Part shown: positions 33,789 through 45,749 of the stretch, piece after piece
Position numbering within the stretch: the first letter of the stretch is position 1
Layout: each line of letters begins with the position of its first letter
Assembly (NCBI RefSeq): GCF_009727055.1
Contig: NC_052359.1
Location: 15,577,558-15,641,557 of the forward strand
Length of the DNA: 64,000 nucleotides
From: Benincasa hispida
Lineage: Eukaryota > Streptophyta > Magnoliopsida > Cucurbitales > Cucurbitaceae
Reading direction: 5' to 3'
Made by a program: the position numbers and the translations under genes
Notes under the pieces: model-generated
What the model was told of the DNA's origin: nothing
The model's input: the letters and a program-made list of their open reading frames with translations, nothing else
Database searches by the model: none

Positions 33789-34063
33789 CCACTGTGTTTT
33801 ACTCTTACTCTGCCCAAAAGAATGTTCTTGCTTTCGCAAGTGCCGACCCTTTCCGTTTATAGTGCCTCCCAGCAGTCTTTCGAGCTCTTCGGGAGTGATC
33901 TCTCGGCGCCTTCTTCTCCACTCGCCTCCGCCTCTAAGTATAAGAACAACTACAGACTAATGGCTAAATAATTGTATATTCTAGTTTCTATGTATATGGT
34001 GAACTGTGTAGAATTCAAACTCTCAACTATTTTTCGAACTCTTTCACGGTGGTGGCCTTCGGT

Positions 34064-34075
34064 ATTTATAGAGCT
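34064..34075 (-). promoter_or_regulatory. LTR TATA box (CTATAAATA), minus strand
   Basis: Reverse complement reads GAAGCTCTATAAATACCG, a good plant TATA box in the solo LTR. Confidence 0.55.
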
Positions 34076-34334
34076 TCAAGGTGAAGAAATTTTCTCTCAA
34101 ATGATTGCAATGACGTGCGGTCATTAATTCTTCTGTTTGATGCGTCGATTAATGGTCACCGAAAAGTTGAATGTACTTACTACAGTGTACCACTAACGGC
34201 TTGTCAACTAAATTCGAATTCGATCGTCGTCAACTTTCTGTCCCATCATGATTTATTATGCTTTCACCTTGATGTTCTGTCTTTATGTGGCCACCTTTTT
34301 TAGCGAATTTTCGCGAGCGCATACGATCGCATGA

Positions 34335-34742
34335 CTTTGTGGTCGCAATCTTCCAATGCGCTCGTGTGCCGAATTTCTTGGATCGCAATTTGCTTTGCGC
34401 CAACGCATTTTCCTACACAAAATAAGTAAATTAGCTACTTTAATGCGATGAGTGCATGCGATTGCAATATTCTCAACTTAATGCTTTTGGACACGATTTT
34501 GAATACTTTTACCGTCGCATTCTTATATTGTTTTATATCTTTGTGGTCGCAATCTTCCAATGCGCTCAGGCGCCGAATTCCTTGGATCGCAATTTGCTTT
34601 GCGCCAACGCATTTTCCTGCATAAAATAAGTAAATTAGCTATTTTAATGCGATGCGCATGCAATTACAATATTCTCAACTTAATGCTTTTGGACACGATT
34701 TTGCATATTTTTACCGTTGCATTCCCACATTGTTTTATATCT
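34335..34742. repeat. 204-base tandem duplication in solo LTR
   Basis: 34335-34538 repeats as 34539-34742 ('ctttgtggtcgcaatcttcc', 'tttgcgccaacgcattttcc', 'ttaatgcttttggacacgat') with scattered substitutions. This lies in the U3 side. Confidence 0.9.
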
Positions 34743-34783
34743 TTGCGTTATAATAACGTGTATTTCTGCCCGTTATCACCTTT

Positions 34784-35460
34784 CTAGTGCATTCAATTTC
34801 CTGAAATCTATACACATTCTCTACCCATTTTGAACCCTAATAGGAATTAAACCACCCTCATCATTTTTTACCATATTAATTCCCATTTTCTGAGGCACTA
34901 CATGAATAGGACTAACCCACTCATTATTAGGAATAGGATAGATAATACTTACTTCCAATAGTTTGAAGACCTCTTTCATGACTACCTCCTTCAAGACAGG
35001 ATTTAGACATCGTTGGGGCTGTCGACAAGGTTTAGCTCTATCCTCCAAGGTAATTTTATGCATACACACGATAGGGCAAATACCTTTTATGTCAGCCAAT
35101 GTCCATTCAATGGCCAAGTTGTGTTTCTACAATACCTCCACCAACTGCTTCTCTTGTTCCTCAGTCAGGTCCTTTGAAATATAACAGGCAAGGTTTTAGC
35201 TTCCCCTAGATAGGCGTACTTCAGGTGGTCTGGAAGCTCCTTCAGCTCCAATTTAGGTGCTTGTAAAACAGAAGGAAGCACCTTGTCAGAAGATTCATCA
35301 TCAGAATATGAGGGCATACCTACCGGCTCTCTCATAGACAAGATGGGATCAACTCTCTTGAGTCATCCTCATCGTCATCATAGACATCCCATATAACCTC
35401 GTACTCAAGAAAGTCAAACACATCAATCTGACATAAAGAATGTACTTGCCCTATGGTGGA
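34784..35460 (-). pseudogene. Athila reverse transcriptase, N-terminal half and linker
   Basis: 35117-34821 reads 'IKGICPIVCMHKITLEDRAK', 'PVLKEVVMKEVFKLLEVSII' and 'YPIPNNEWVSPIHVVPQKMG', the RT start of Gypsy elements; it continues as 'RVQNG', a stop, then 'CIDFRKLNA' up to the solo LTR. 35460-35118 is the acidic protease-RT linker, with frames broken. The canonical stretch is otherwise collinear, so the LTR insertion was probably not the first damage. Confidence 0.88.
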
Positions 35461-35465
35461 TGTTT

Positions 35466-35927
35466 TCATAGCATCGAAATATTAAATTTAACAAACTCCC
35501 CATTGAAGTCCACAGACAAAGTGCCCTCATCCACATCTATCTTAGTCTTGGCTGTCTTCATGAAAGGCAGGCCAAGTAAGATGGATGCAGATGAGATAGA
35601 TGTGGACTCCTCCATTTTAAGAACATAGAAATTAGCAGAAAAAATTAATTTATTGACCTGAACAAGGACATCCTCTATGACTTCTAATGGGTGTATAAAA
35701 GACTTATTAGCTAATTGAATGACAATTCTAGTTTCAGTTAGGTTCTTTAATTTTAATTCTTGATAAAATAAATAAGGCATGACATTTATTGATGCACCCA
35801 AATCTAGCATGACCCTATCAATTTTCTTTTTACCTATAATGCAAGGGAGAAAAAACATACCTGGATTCTTTTGTTTTTTTGACAAGTTTTTCTGAAGGAT
35901 TGCAGTCACAGATTGACTTGCCACCAT
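35466..35927 (-). pseudogene. Athila aspartic protease
   Basis: A 153-residue open frame: 'GMFFLPCIIGKKKIDRVMLD' then 'LGASINVMPYLFYQELKL', where the Asp of LDLGAS is the protease catalytic residue, followed by 'TRIVIQLANKSFIHPLEVIE', 'DVLVQVNKLIFSANFYVL' and 'ILLGLPFMKTAKTKIDVDEG'. The retropepsin fold is complete here and its catalytic Asp is kept, so this is one of the best preserved domains in the window. It would release Gag and Pol products. It is out of frame with gag upstream, though the gap is short. Confidence 0.9.
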
Positions 35928-35929
35928 CC

Positions 35930-37646
35930 TCTCTTTTTTCTTGACCTATCTCTTCTTCGTGCAGAGCTCCTTCAGGTATTTGACATATTTGGGAATTTGC
36001 TTGACTGCATCAAGGAGAGGAATGTTTATCTCCACCCTTGTAAACATCTCCAAAAGCTCCTTGTCCTTGTCTATAGCTGGTTCCTTTGGCCTTGCAACCC
36101 TAGAAGGAAAAGATGCTTTAGGCACATATGCATTTAAAGAAGGATAAGGGTGAGAAGATACTCCCTGTTTGTTTTTTGTTGGCAAGACGGTTAGATCTGA
36201 AGGATAAATTCCTAGATTCTCCAATTCTGGCTCTTTCACTGACTCAACAGGTGGCTCCAACTTCTTGCAACTAACATTTTTTCTAAGAATTAACTTGGGC
36301 TGGGACGGGAGTTTTTCAGAGTGTCTTCCCAACCTGCCATAGTGGTGGCTAATTGTGAGACTTGGGTCCCCAAAGCTTCAATGGCTTTCTTTGTATCATG
36401 CTAAAAGTTCTGTATATTCTTTGAAATTTAAAAGAGTTGTCAGCAATACTTTTAACAATGTCTTTTAAGAACATACCTAAACCAGACGAAGTGCCATGAT
36501 GAGGTTGAGCCTGCTTATTCTGCCTTCTCCATTTGAAGTTTGGGGGTCTCTCCACCCAGGATTGTAAGTCTCACTGAATGGGTCCCACCTTCTATTTTGC
36601 CCATTGTAATTGTAGCCTCTAATGGCATTTGCCTCAGGAATCGCTCCTTTCGGAGCACTTTGGGAAATGTCAGCTGAATGCCCAGACCCATGACATACTT
36701 GGAAAACAGAAGCGGGCTGTCCAATCTCCATTTTCGCCAACTGCTTAACAATAGAAACTAAGTCAGATATTTCTTCCTTAAGTTCACTTACCTCATTGGT
36801 GGATTTGACACTAACTGCAACTCTAGTTCCAAATTGTTGAGAATTTGTAGCCACGGTGGCTATTAGGTTCATGGCCTTAGTCGGGGTTTTATTGACTAAG
36901 GCTCCTTCTACAGCTACATCTATGCTACTTTTATCAATCTGCATCGGTCCCTTGTAAAATTATTGGATCAAGAGTTGGTCTGAGATCTGATGATGAGGGA
37001 ACTTGGCACAGGTCTTTTTGAATCGTTCCCAATACTCATGAAGGGTCTCACCGAATTGTATGATGCTATAGATTTACTTTATGACACTAGCAGCTCGGGA
37101 TGCTGAAAAGAACTTCTCCAAGAACTGCCTCTACAACTCCTCCCAGGACGTGATGCTTCCTGGTGTATGAATGTAGAGCCACTCTTTTGCATCTCCCTTC
37201 AATGAAAAGGGGAATGCTCTTATGTTAATCTTCTCCTTGGTCACCCCATTAGGTCTTATCCCATTGCACACCACATAGAATTCCTTGAAGTGTTTGTGCG
37301 GATCCCCACCTTGTAGACTAGAAAATGCAGGAAGTAAGTGAATTAAGCTAGATTTAAGCTCAATGTTACCTGTCGTCTCAGGATAGGAAATGCACAAGGG
37401 CTGCTGAGTGAAGTCAGGTGTTTTAAGCTCCTTAAGAGTCTTTTCTCGTTCATCCATCAGTGGAAAATCTTCAAGAATGCCTTCTTCTCCTGATGTGTCT
37501 TCAACAAGAATCTCTCTGTCAAGTGTAGCTTGTTGTCTCCTTTCTCTTCTAAATCTATGCTCCTCCCTGGAAATCTCTGCAAAATACAATTGTCTAGCAC
37601 CATTGGGAGTGTGGGTCATGCACCAAAAGGGAAAATTGATTAGCAA
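35930..37646 (-). pseudogene. Athila gag (broken into three frames)
   Basis: 37646-37131: N-terminal region, acidic linker and the Gag core 'FKEFYVVCNGIRPNGVTKEK', 'INIRAFPFSLKGDAKEWLYI'. Between 37130 and 36945 the frame is lost. 36944-36477: 'MQIDKSSIDVAVEGALVNKT', a helical region, then 'VCHGSGHSADIS', a zinc knuckle lacking two of its Cys, and 'YNPGWRDPQTSN'. 36332-35946: basic linker then 'LLEMFTRVEINIPLLDAVKQ' and 'IPKYVKYLKELC', the Athila block just before protease. I chose 37646 only as the end of the open frame; the true start was probably the Met of 'MTHTPNG'. Confidence 0.88.
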
Positions 37647-37689
37647 GGATAAACACTACAAGTTTAGAAAATCAAGGATTCTATTGGCA

Positions 37690-37707
37690 CCCTGGCAACG
37701 ACGCCAA
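37690..37707 (-). other. Primer binding site of Athila element, tRNA-Asp type
   Basis: Minus strand TTGGCGTCGTTGCCAGGG starts two bases from the 5' LTR end (37710). Matches the TGGCGCCGTTGCCGGGGA consensus with few changes. Confidence 0.88.
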
Positions 37708-37709
37708 TT

Positions 37710-39276
37710 TAGCCGATCAGCAGATTCACCGTCGTTCGTAAACCCGCGCCGAACATAATTAAAAATTTGTATGCTCTGAACTAACCCCTTATACTAATTG
37801 GTAGTACAAGTAGTAAGTCTTAGGTTGAACCATATAGCGCTAAATATGGATTCCTCAAGGATTAGAACTTGTAGGAAGTAACCAAAAGGGTTTTTTTTTT
37901 TTTTTTTTATGAGAAATTCTGAAATAAAATTGCTAGAGAACAAAAGTGCACAAGTAAACGAATGTGATAATTTATCAATCGAATAAATACTTAGCTTAGG
38001 TCATTATAGTTTCGTTCATTCCTCATCAATTTTGTCACAAACTACTCTAAAGATGCGTGAGAATATTAGAATTAAAACATAGCCTACTCAATTAGAATCC
38101 TAACCAATTGTTCATAGAATCAAGTTAATTAACAGAAAAGTGAGGATCCTCAACCAATCAATCAATCAACAGGCATTAAGATTAAGAGCAAAGCTAAGCA
38201 AATTAATTGATTTCCATCGTGTAACTAGTTAATTGAGCTAGATTTATCTAAGTTAGAAAGTAAATACTTGCTAATTGGAATCCCAAATTAACACAACAAA
38301 CTAAATTCACTCATGCTTCTAGGTGATGACTACCTAACGATTACAAATTAGGGCCAATCAAAGCAATCAATTAAACATGCATAGCTAATTTGTCAGATTA
38401 TCCCATACACGAAAATTGAAGAATAAGCTCAAGATAAATTTTCATAAATTCATAATAAGAACTGACATAATTAAATTACAATACGAGTCTTAAGAATTGA
38501 AGTGGAACCTAACGAAACTAACAAACCCAAGCTAAGTTCTTACCTTTTAGCCTCTAATCGTGCTCGAATTCATTACAATTGGGAAAGGAGAACACTTTTT
38601 TTTAACAGATCTTTTGGTGCAAAAACAAAGTTAAAACTATGCTGGATAAAGCGACAACGTTCAAGAATTGATGTACTCGAGGATGTTGTAATCGACTGAC
38701 CTAAAATTATTTTTTTTTATAAAATTCCTGTAGTGTTACAATGATAGGAAGAGCGTTGCAACACTGCGGTGCATAATGGCCGAGCGTCAGGCATGTGTTG
38801 CAGCGCTAGCGTAACGCTGCGTTGCACGTGCGCTGGGGCTATGCATTTGTTAAACCACGTAGCATTGCAACATTCGCTAGGAGCGTTGCAATGCTGCCTA
38901 TTCTATCTTAGAGTGTTGAAGGGAAGTGTTTGGGAGCGGTGCGATGGTGGGGTTGGGATATCTCTAGAGTGTTGCAACGCTCAGGGTAGCGTTGCAATGC
39001 TGCCCTGCATTCGAGCATTCTGCCTTCTAGCGTTGAGCTATCGTTGAACTTAAGCTTATGGGGAGCGTTGCAACGCTTGGTAGGGAAGAAGTCTTTACTC
39101 ATTCGTCATTTGATCAATTTAGCTCATAACTTCGTCATTTTAGTGCCCTTTTATCCCGAACAGTTAATCTGACTGTTTGTACACTCGAATCCTACAAAAA
39201 GATCAATTTAACCAAATTAAGAAGCTAAACAACCCAGAGTTAAGTGGAAGAAGATAGCACATTTCCAGTGCTATCA
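37710..39276 (-). repeat. 5' LTR of the Athila element
   Basis: Aligns along its length with 27391-28950; ends TAGCCG (TG decayed) and CTATCA on the plus strand. Differences include a T run (about 37890-37908) opposite G14. Substitutions are scattered, so the insertion is not recent. Confidence 0.9.
38750..39080 (-). repeat. AGCGTTGCAACGCT palindrome array, Athila 5' LTR
   Basis: At least five copies or one-base variants (gagcgttgcaacactgc, gagcgttgcaatgctgcc, gagtgttgcaacgctcag, tagcgttgcaatgctgcc, gagcgttgcaacgcttgg). Positions match those in the 3' LTR. Most differences turn CG into TG or CA. Confidence 0.92.
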
Positions 39277-39281
39277 AAAGC

Positions 39282-41575
39282 ACTAGTAGACTCCAATGAA
39301 GGATTCATTAAAGACGTGATGGAGGAGGTGGCTGCAAAAGAAAAAGAAGAGCAAGAGAAAGTTGAAAAGGAAAGGGAAGAGAAAGAAAGGCAAGCAAAGA
39401 AGAGAGAGGTGAAATAAAAGAGGAAGGAAGAGAAGAAACAAAGAAGAAAAAAGGATGAGGAAGAAGGAATGACGTTGACGCAAAGATGAGTGACCAATGA
39501 TTGAGGGATAGTCCACCATTGCAAGGGTGGAAGACCCGTTGATGATGAAGCCATCTGGGCCAACAGAGTACCAAGATATAGAGCTCACTGGCAAACGGGT
39601 GGCCGCATCTTTGGGCACGCTTAGGGACATAGGAGAAGGCAAGGATGTGACAAACACACCCCTAGTTCGTCAGTCAGGAAGTCAAGGAAAGAAGCAATCA
39701 GCTGCTGGACTAACGATTGATGAGCAAATGACTAGTCCTTGGCCACTTTGCCTGGACCTGGCTAATGCATGGATAGTTGCGCGCATTGAGTGGGAAAAAG
39801 AACAAAATGAGAAGGAGAAGAAGAGAAAGTCGGAGCTAAAGGAAAAAGCCTGCCTAATTATTGTCTCTAGAGATTTAGCTCAGAGGCTACAGTGAGAGAA
39901 GGTTCGCTTCGACAATGTGGCAATAAAAGAAGCATCAAGAAGACAAAAGGAAGAAGATAAATGCATTGCGATAGTCGGCAAGGTATTGGTTTGAGAGATG
40001 AAAGAGGAGGAAGAAAAAGAACAAAAAAGACAGGAAAAAAAAGAGGCACGAAGGAGGGAGCGAAGGAGGTGCAACAAAGAGCTAAAAAGATTAGAGATAA
40101 AACAATGGAAGAAAGAGCAAGAAAAAGAGCAAGAAGAAGAGAGGAAGAAGAGACAATGTGTTCGACTCATCGCGACTCAAGGAAAAGGAAAATAGAAAGT
40201 GGTTGAGTCATCTCCCACTAAAGGGACACCCAGGGCAGGAAAGAAAGAGAATGATGACCTACTCATGGAGATGGGATTTTTTCTAGCGCCCACCTCTGCT
40301 CGACTTTGTGACAAGCATCATCATAGAGCTAAGGTGGGAAACATTTTTTCAATACCCATCCATAGTTAGTGTCTAGTGTTGTGTGCGCCTTTTATAATGG
40401 CTGCCTGCATGAGATTGAAGATGCAGTGACAATTGAGGGTCTTGTTGTGCTGTTTAGTGCCCATGACATCAACGAGCTCTACCAGTTAAAAGAATATCCT
40501 AATGTAATGGGCAACAAGCTGATCGAGGCGCCAGACGATGAACACTTAGTGGATGCATTAAAAGTTCTGGCAAAGCCCAACTCTCAGTGAAATTTCTATC
40601 ATTAGCATCTGGACCTTGGCATCTGATCGTCTGCTTCCAAGGACAAGATTATGGGTGTACTTCGTCACGAAGTGATTGATCCCAACAACGCATGATAAAA
40701 CCATCTCAAGGGAATGCTTGATAGCTACCTATTGCATCGAAAGAGGCATTCCCATGGATGTTAGGCGTATCATCGTAAAGTAGATAAAAAAGATTGTTGG
40801 CAAGGCTTAGGGTTAGTTCTTCTTCCCGTGGGCTGTCACTAGCCTTTGCCTTTGTGCATGCATTGATGTTGGTGATGAGCCCATGGCAGAAGCGCATTGG
40901 GCGATCACAAACAAGATATTGTGGATTATATTTTGAAATTCCCCACACAAGCACCCCATCCTAATTGACCTTAATTCTCCACAGACTCCAAGAGCCAAAC
41001 AACCTAGAATCTTTGCCAAGGATAAAGAGATTGACGCAGAGAGCCCTGAGCGCAAGGACTTTGAAGAGCTCATCCAGTCTCCTCCTTCGCTGCAAATTCT
41101 GCCCCCCACTAGCCCCTTAAACCGTTTGTCTCCTTTGCCTGAAGCCTTTGACAATCTTCCTCCTTCCACCAATCAAAATAGTAATTCACCTTCCAAATTG
41201 TCGCATAAAACCCTTTCCCCACCATCCAAAGAGAAATCACCTTTGCCTCCTCTATTGTCTAACTTTCATGACCCACTTAGTGTGGACGAGAACTTGGATA
41301 CTTCACCGCAACTACCCCATCCACCCCTAACACCTAGTTTAGGAATTAACTTCGATGAACTCAAGGTCTTCATTGCCCAAGAGTTTCATGCTCAGCTACC
41401 ACCCATCCGCCAATCCCTCATCAATGTGCAGTGAAATATAGCCATCCTCCGCCAATTCCAGCGCATGCAAACAGAGCGGAACCATGAGTACTTCAACTTC
41501 TTAACCACCTACCTTCATGGCCCACCCGTTCCCCTCATCTCCACCAACCTTTGTGCTTTTCTAAGCCAAAAAATG
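39282..41575 (+). pseudogene. Extra ORF of pol-less Gypsy element, main part
   Basis: Continues 27028-27390 after removal of the Athila insertion. Order: Glu/Lys-rich coiled-coil-like text (39335-39470); a 122-residue frame at 39527-39895 ('EWEKEQNEKEKKRKSELKEK'); a second E/K/R-rich block (39990-40195); then 40369-40590 with 'VCAFYNGCLHEIEDAVTIEG', 'LVVLFSAHDINELYQL' and more fragments to about 40960; a Pro/Ser-rich linker (41010-41330); and a C-terminal frame with 'FDELKVFIAQEFHAQLPPIR'. The 40369 block resembles, from memory, the plant 'putative plant transposon protein' family (Pfam Transposase_32); I cannot confirm this. At least eight stops or frameshifts. Confidence 0.6.
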
Positions 41576-42701
41576 ATGATCCTCTGATGTAGTCATAAAT
41601 TTAAGGGTGTTGTTGTTTGGACTTTGGATTTTTGGAACTTTTTCCCCACCTCTTTTGTATTTGATTGTTGTTCTTTTGTATTCTAACGCATCTTCTGATT
41701 AATTCAATAAATTCTTATTTATGCACCATTTATTTTTCCTTCATATATCATTTTCTTGTTATCTTTTATGTTTTATCCTTTTGAAAATTTTCTTTGCTTT
41801 ATGTCTTTTTATGCGATGATGGATTAGCAACTATGATGATACTTATGCTACTTTACTAAGTTTACCCTCTAATTTCCGCACAACTGGCTTAGCCTTAGTA
41901 ACTTCTTGAAGGATTGACAGTCTAAGATTTTATGCGCGCAAGCCTCTGCTCAAACCTTTTTTTACAAAATTTTCGAATGATTGTGTTTTCAGTTTTTAAG
42001 CAATGAGGACCTTGCTACTCTAAAAAATTTTGGGGCTAGGAGAGGTCTGAGTAGATGCGTCTATTTTACAAATTGTGTTTACAATCATCATCTATAAAAA
42101 AAAGTATACTCTAATAATAAACTTCGTTATCGATGCAAGGAAAAACCCAACCCGATAAGAGTTAAGTTGTAAAAGGTACTTGCTCGTAGTTGGATACTTT
42201 GCATGACAACCGTGCAGGTAAGCCAGAATGAAGTTAGGTAACCTAGATCAACGCAATTTAATCCGTAAAAAATAACCACAACTCCAATGTTTGGCAAAAG
42301 GAAACTTTGCTAAGATATGAGTTGAGTTGAAATTGGCATGCAACTGTAGATAGATATTTGCATGACACCTGTGGGGACAAACCAAAACGAAGGGTGTAAC
42401 CAAGTTCAACGCATTGTTTATAATTCGAATCAGTAACTGCAAGCCTTTCGAAAATTCTTTTACAAATGCATTATAAAAGGAATACAAAATTATTTGAATT
42501 GAGTAGAATGTTTTTTAGCATGGGTTTTCCGGATTTAAACTCAGAAAATATTTCCTTAAAAGTGATCAGACTTAAGAAAGTTGTGTAGCTCGAAAAAAGA
42601 GTGCAAGTAAGAAGCATCCTGAGATGTTAGTTAGCACAGATTAGAGGTGGAAAGTAAGCTTGAATTTCCTTATTATAAGATATGCTTGAGGACAAGTATT
42701 A
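41576..42701 (+). other. 3' untranslated part of pol-less Gypsy element
   Basis: No domain. At about 42115-42235 and 42285-42425 there are two diverged copies of a roughly 160-base unit containing 'tag.tggata.tttgcatgacacc' and 'g.aa.cca.aacgaag'. A related copy lies at 61890-61960 in another element. The 79-residue minus frame here is spurious. Confidence 0.7.
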
Positions 42702-42718
42702 TTCTAAATTTAGGGGTG
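42702..42718 (+). other. Polypurine-type tract before 3' LTR
   Basis: 'ctaaatttaggggtg' directly before the LTR start TGATAACTTTTTG at 42719, following 'ttgaggacaagtatt', as in Athila-like 3' ends. Confidence 0.65.
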
Positions 42719-42989
42719 TGATAACTTTTTGAATATACAAGTTACTGTATTCTTTTACTTAGAATAATGAGGTTAGAAAAGCAGAATATGCATTAATTTT
42801 ACTAGGAATTCATGCTTAAAATGATACCTGACCAGTTATCATGACTTAATTTGCGCCAAATTCTATATTTTGAAGTTATCGTAGGAGTTGATCACATGTG
42901 CCTATCCCGATGAAGAAAAGTTTATCACATGCCTTAGATCTTTGACACTGACCTAGTGGATATTCTTCCTTAGCTTGAGAAGGTTGACC

Positions 42990-44863
42990 TGTTGGGAATT
43001 TCCTAAAACTCGTAGTTCATAATCATGGAAACATATTCTATTTATCAATAAAGTTATTATTAAAGCATTTATTCAATAAAGTGTTGTTGAAATTGCATTA
43101 TGTAATAAAAATCCAATAAACGAATCCATGACTATAATACGAATACTGTAACTTTATGTAGAGATATAAAAGAGGATCAAGTTATAATATCTAGCCAAAA
43201 ATGTCATAAGTATATGGATGAGATTAGGTACCTCGTCCTAGGGACACTTTGGATGCGGCTATTTTGTATACTGATACAAACGACGTGATCCCAAAATCGT
43301 TCACGTGGAGACATATAAGTAGAGGCAACCTATGAAAAAGAGTTTTGCATAAGATCGGACCACGAAATAGTCACTTTTTCTTTAAAACAACCATGTACTA
43401 TTAAAACTGACTATTTCAATTCGATGATCTAGGGTAACTTGATCTTAATCCTAATTTAACTATTAACTTCTATTTATTCGGGTTATCCTTTGATCTACAT
43501 AAGTGAGAATAGTTTAAAAATACTGTTCAACAAGCCTCCCATTTTAGGGATAAGATCGAATAGATAGCTAGAGACATAGTCCTGCAAGATGGAATTCACT
43601 CCTACCCATTTTAGGGTTAGCAGATAGGTTGTTCCCTTAAGTACTGATCCCTTAAGTACTTATAAGTTGGACTATAAACCAATTGTTCAATAGAGGATCA
43701 GTGTGAGCTTAAGGAGCAAGATGTATTTACAGGGATAAAATGGTAATTCTGACCTAGTTGTAAATACGAACGACTTGTGAAGATCAACTTACTGATTGTG
43801 GTTAAATCAAGTGGACAAAAATATATCTACAATGAGGAGAGTGCAACCATCGAGCTATAATGGTATGTCTCGGTGGTTAACGAATATTGAATAATTCTGT
43901 TTAAAGAGTTTAGCCAATTAATCTCAAATCGTTGGAGCTCATGATCTGTAGGTCCATAAGGTCGAGCTCGTAAAACATTACGTATTGGATTAGAAAATTG
44001 AGCAAATTTGAAGTGCTTAAATTTGGTAATAGGATTTGAATTTGAAATATTCAAATTCAATTTAGGGTTTGGATAATTATATTCGATATAATTAAACGTT
44101 TAATTTATTGAAGTTAATGTAAATTGGAGAGTTTAGAATATTTAAATATTGATTTAAATATAATTTACATGAGTAGAGATTCATGTTTAAATTAGGTGTT
44201 TTATTAATTTAATATTTGATATTAAATTATTGATTAATTATTGATTTAATTTTGTTTAATTAATTAATTAAAATTAAATCATTTTTTCATTTTTAAATTC
44301 AATTTTTGAAAATTGAATTATGTTTTAAATTATTCTTAAATTGAATTAATTTAAAATTGAAAAATGAACCTGCTAGTGGATTTATCCCAATTTTGGGATT
44401 TTTAATGGATATATTCCATAAATTAACATCTTGCTCACTCACTTAGTGTTAATTGAAGTGTCAATTAACTGAAAATCTAAGTGCTTGCATGCTTGAACTT
44501 GTTACATACTTGAATTTCAGATATTGGAGGGACTTGCATGCTGAATGATTTGAAAATTCTGAAAAGTTATGAAATTCTCTCAAACCCTCTTGAAACCCAA
44601 CTTTTATACCTCTCAATTTAGAGTTTCTACCACTCAATCCAAGGCTAAGAATAGTAGAGAAGTTCTTCTTGGTGGTCTACTAAGGATTTGGAGATCCAAT
44701 TCGTGGAATTCAACAAGGAATTGAAGAGAATCAGCAAAGGTATACACAAATGAAATCCTCTTTCTGTAAAACTGTTTTTTAGCATACTTTGAACTCAAAT
44801 TAAGTGTAATTAGAGTGCTTAATGAATCTGTTAGCTTATGTTTTATGCATGTTTATCTTATCA
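42990..44863 (+). repeat. Solo Copia LTR
   Basis: TGTTGGGAATTTCC start, TTATCA end, 1874 bases. TSD TGACC (42985-42989) and TGACT (44864-44868), one mismatch. The uninterrupted site is readable in the 5' LTR at about 22200 ('aaggttgaccatgatggcaa'). The interior shows the block order shared with the other LTRs of this type; it lacks a CGAT array. Confidence 0.92.
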
Positions 44864-44954
44864 TGACTATGATGGCAGTACTGACATTCTCACCTACCTT
44901 ATTAGTGATGGTGACTATCCAAGAGTAGGAGTACCAAAGCAATCAATAGATGAC

Positions 44955-44966
44955 TTTATATATAGA
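44955..44966 (+). promoter_or_regulatory. LTR TATA box (TTTATATATAGA)
   Basis: Followed by 'gagccttgacgcacgagaga'. It would be the start region for element transcription. The equivalent block is absent from the 5' LTR. Confidence 0.55.
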
Positions 44967-45298
44967 GCCTTGACGCACGAGAGAAAGAATCCAAATTTTG
45001 TCTGAGTTCTCCACCTAAGACAAACTTCTGTGATCACAAACGAAGAATAAAGAGAGATTATTTTCTAAGAATCCTTCATCTCCACCATTCCCTTTGATTG
45101 ATGACTAGAATCTCGCTGGAGTAGAGCTTGAGAGAGCCTATCCACTTCATTCTGCCATCAAACACCAGTAGCCTTGACAATCACCTATTTGAAGCAAGAG
45201 ATTGCTGAAATCAACGTTTCATTCATTTTTTTCTCACTTTTATCAGTTGTATTACATTTCAAACTAAGAAATTATTTCATATGTAATCAACACTTTTA

Positions 45299-45302
<4 letters not shown>

Positions 45303-45339
<37 letters not shown>
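45303..45339. repeat. (TA)n microsatellite in LTR
   Basis: Longer here than at the matching site in the 5' LTR (24967-24992), showing slippage after insertion. Confidence 0.95.
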
Positions 45340-45749
45340 GCATCATGACGACATCCATTGTCTTTTCTCTTTTTACCGTCTTCTTCTTTATTTCCATGAG
45401 TAACTAATTCTCTACGGAGTAAAGGGTAAGTTCGATATCATGAGTTAAGTTGAGAGTTCAAAGAGTTAATCTTGTTTGCTTAGTGTGAGGCCATAAAAAT
45501 TCTTGCCTATGATCACTCATTGAGTAAAGTAGATATAACCAACTACCCAAGAGGGTAAGCAGTTGTAGAACTCAATAAGTAAAGTAAGAAGTGGTTCTAG
45601 AGATAGAAATAACCTTATGACTAACGCAACATCATTCATGTGTCATAGAGATATGACAAATGTGGCTGGCCACCAAGAGGTGTGCGATAAACGAATGGTG
45701 CTATCTTAGATTACTCTTGATGTCAACTTAGGGACTTGATATTGGCTCC

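Larger units (their letters stand above)
32827..34778 (-). repeat. Gypsy-type solo LTR inside RT, perfect TSD
   Basis: TSD CCTTT at 32822-32826 and 34779-34783; ends TGATGCG and GTTATCA. Removing it rejoins RT between the 'IDFRKLNA' and 'KDHFP' blocks. Minus orientation is suggested by a TATA box on that strand and by 'gtgttcgaccctggact' near the minus-strand end. 1952 bases, with two internal tandem duplications and many GCGAT or GCATGCGAT words. Confidence 0.94.
27391..39276 (-). mobile_element. Athila-type Ty3/Gypsy retrotransposon, near complete but dead
   Basis: Perfect TSD AAAGC at 27386-27390 and 39277-39281. LTRs of about 1.56 kb, tRNA-Asp-type PBS at 37690-37707, then on the minus strand gag, protease, RT, RNase H and integrase in Gypsy order. 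The protease 'DLGASINVMP' and the integrase tail 'VNGHRLKVF' point to Athila. Domains are broken by stops and frameshifts, RT is split by a solo LTR (32827-34778), and the integrase catalytic Glu is changed. Length is about 11.9 kb, about 9.9 kb without the solo LTR. Confidence 0.93.

Noticed and set aside
39283..39657. Three overlapping minus-strand frames of 88-124 residues rich in Phe, Leu and Ser, like membrane proteins
   Set aside because: They are the antisense of the Glu/Lys-rich coding text of the extra ORF; GAA/AAG codons read backwards give Phe and Leu.
39880..40170. Minus-strand Ser/Phe-rich frames
   Set aside because: Same cause: antisense of an E/K/R-rich block.
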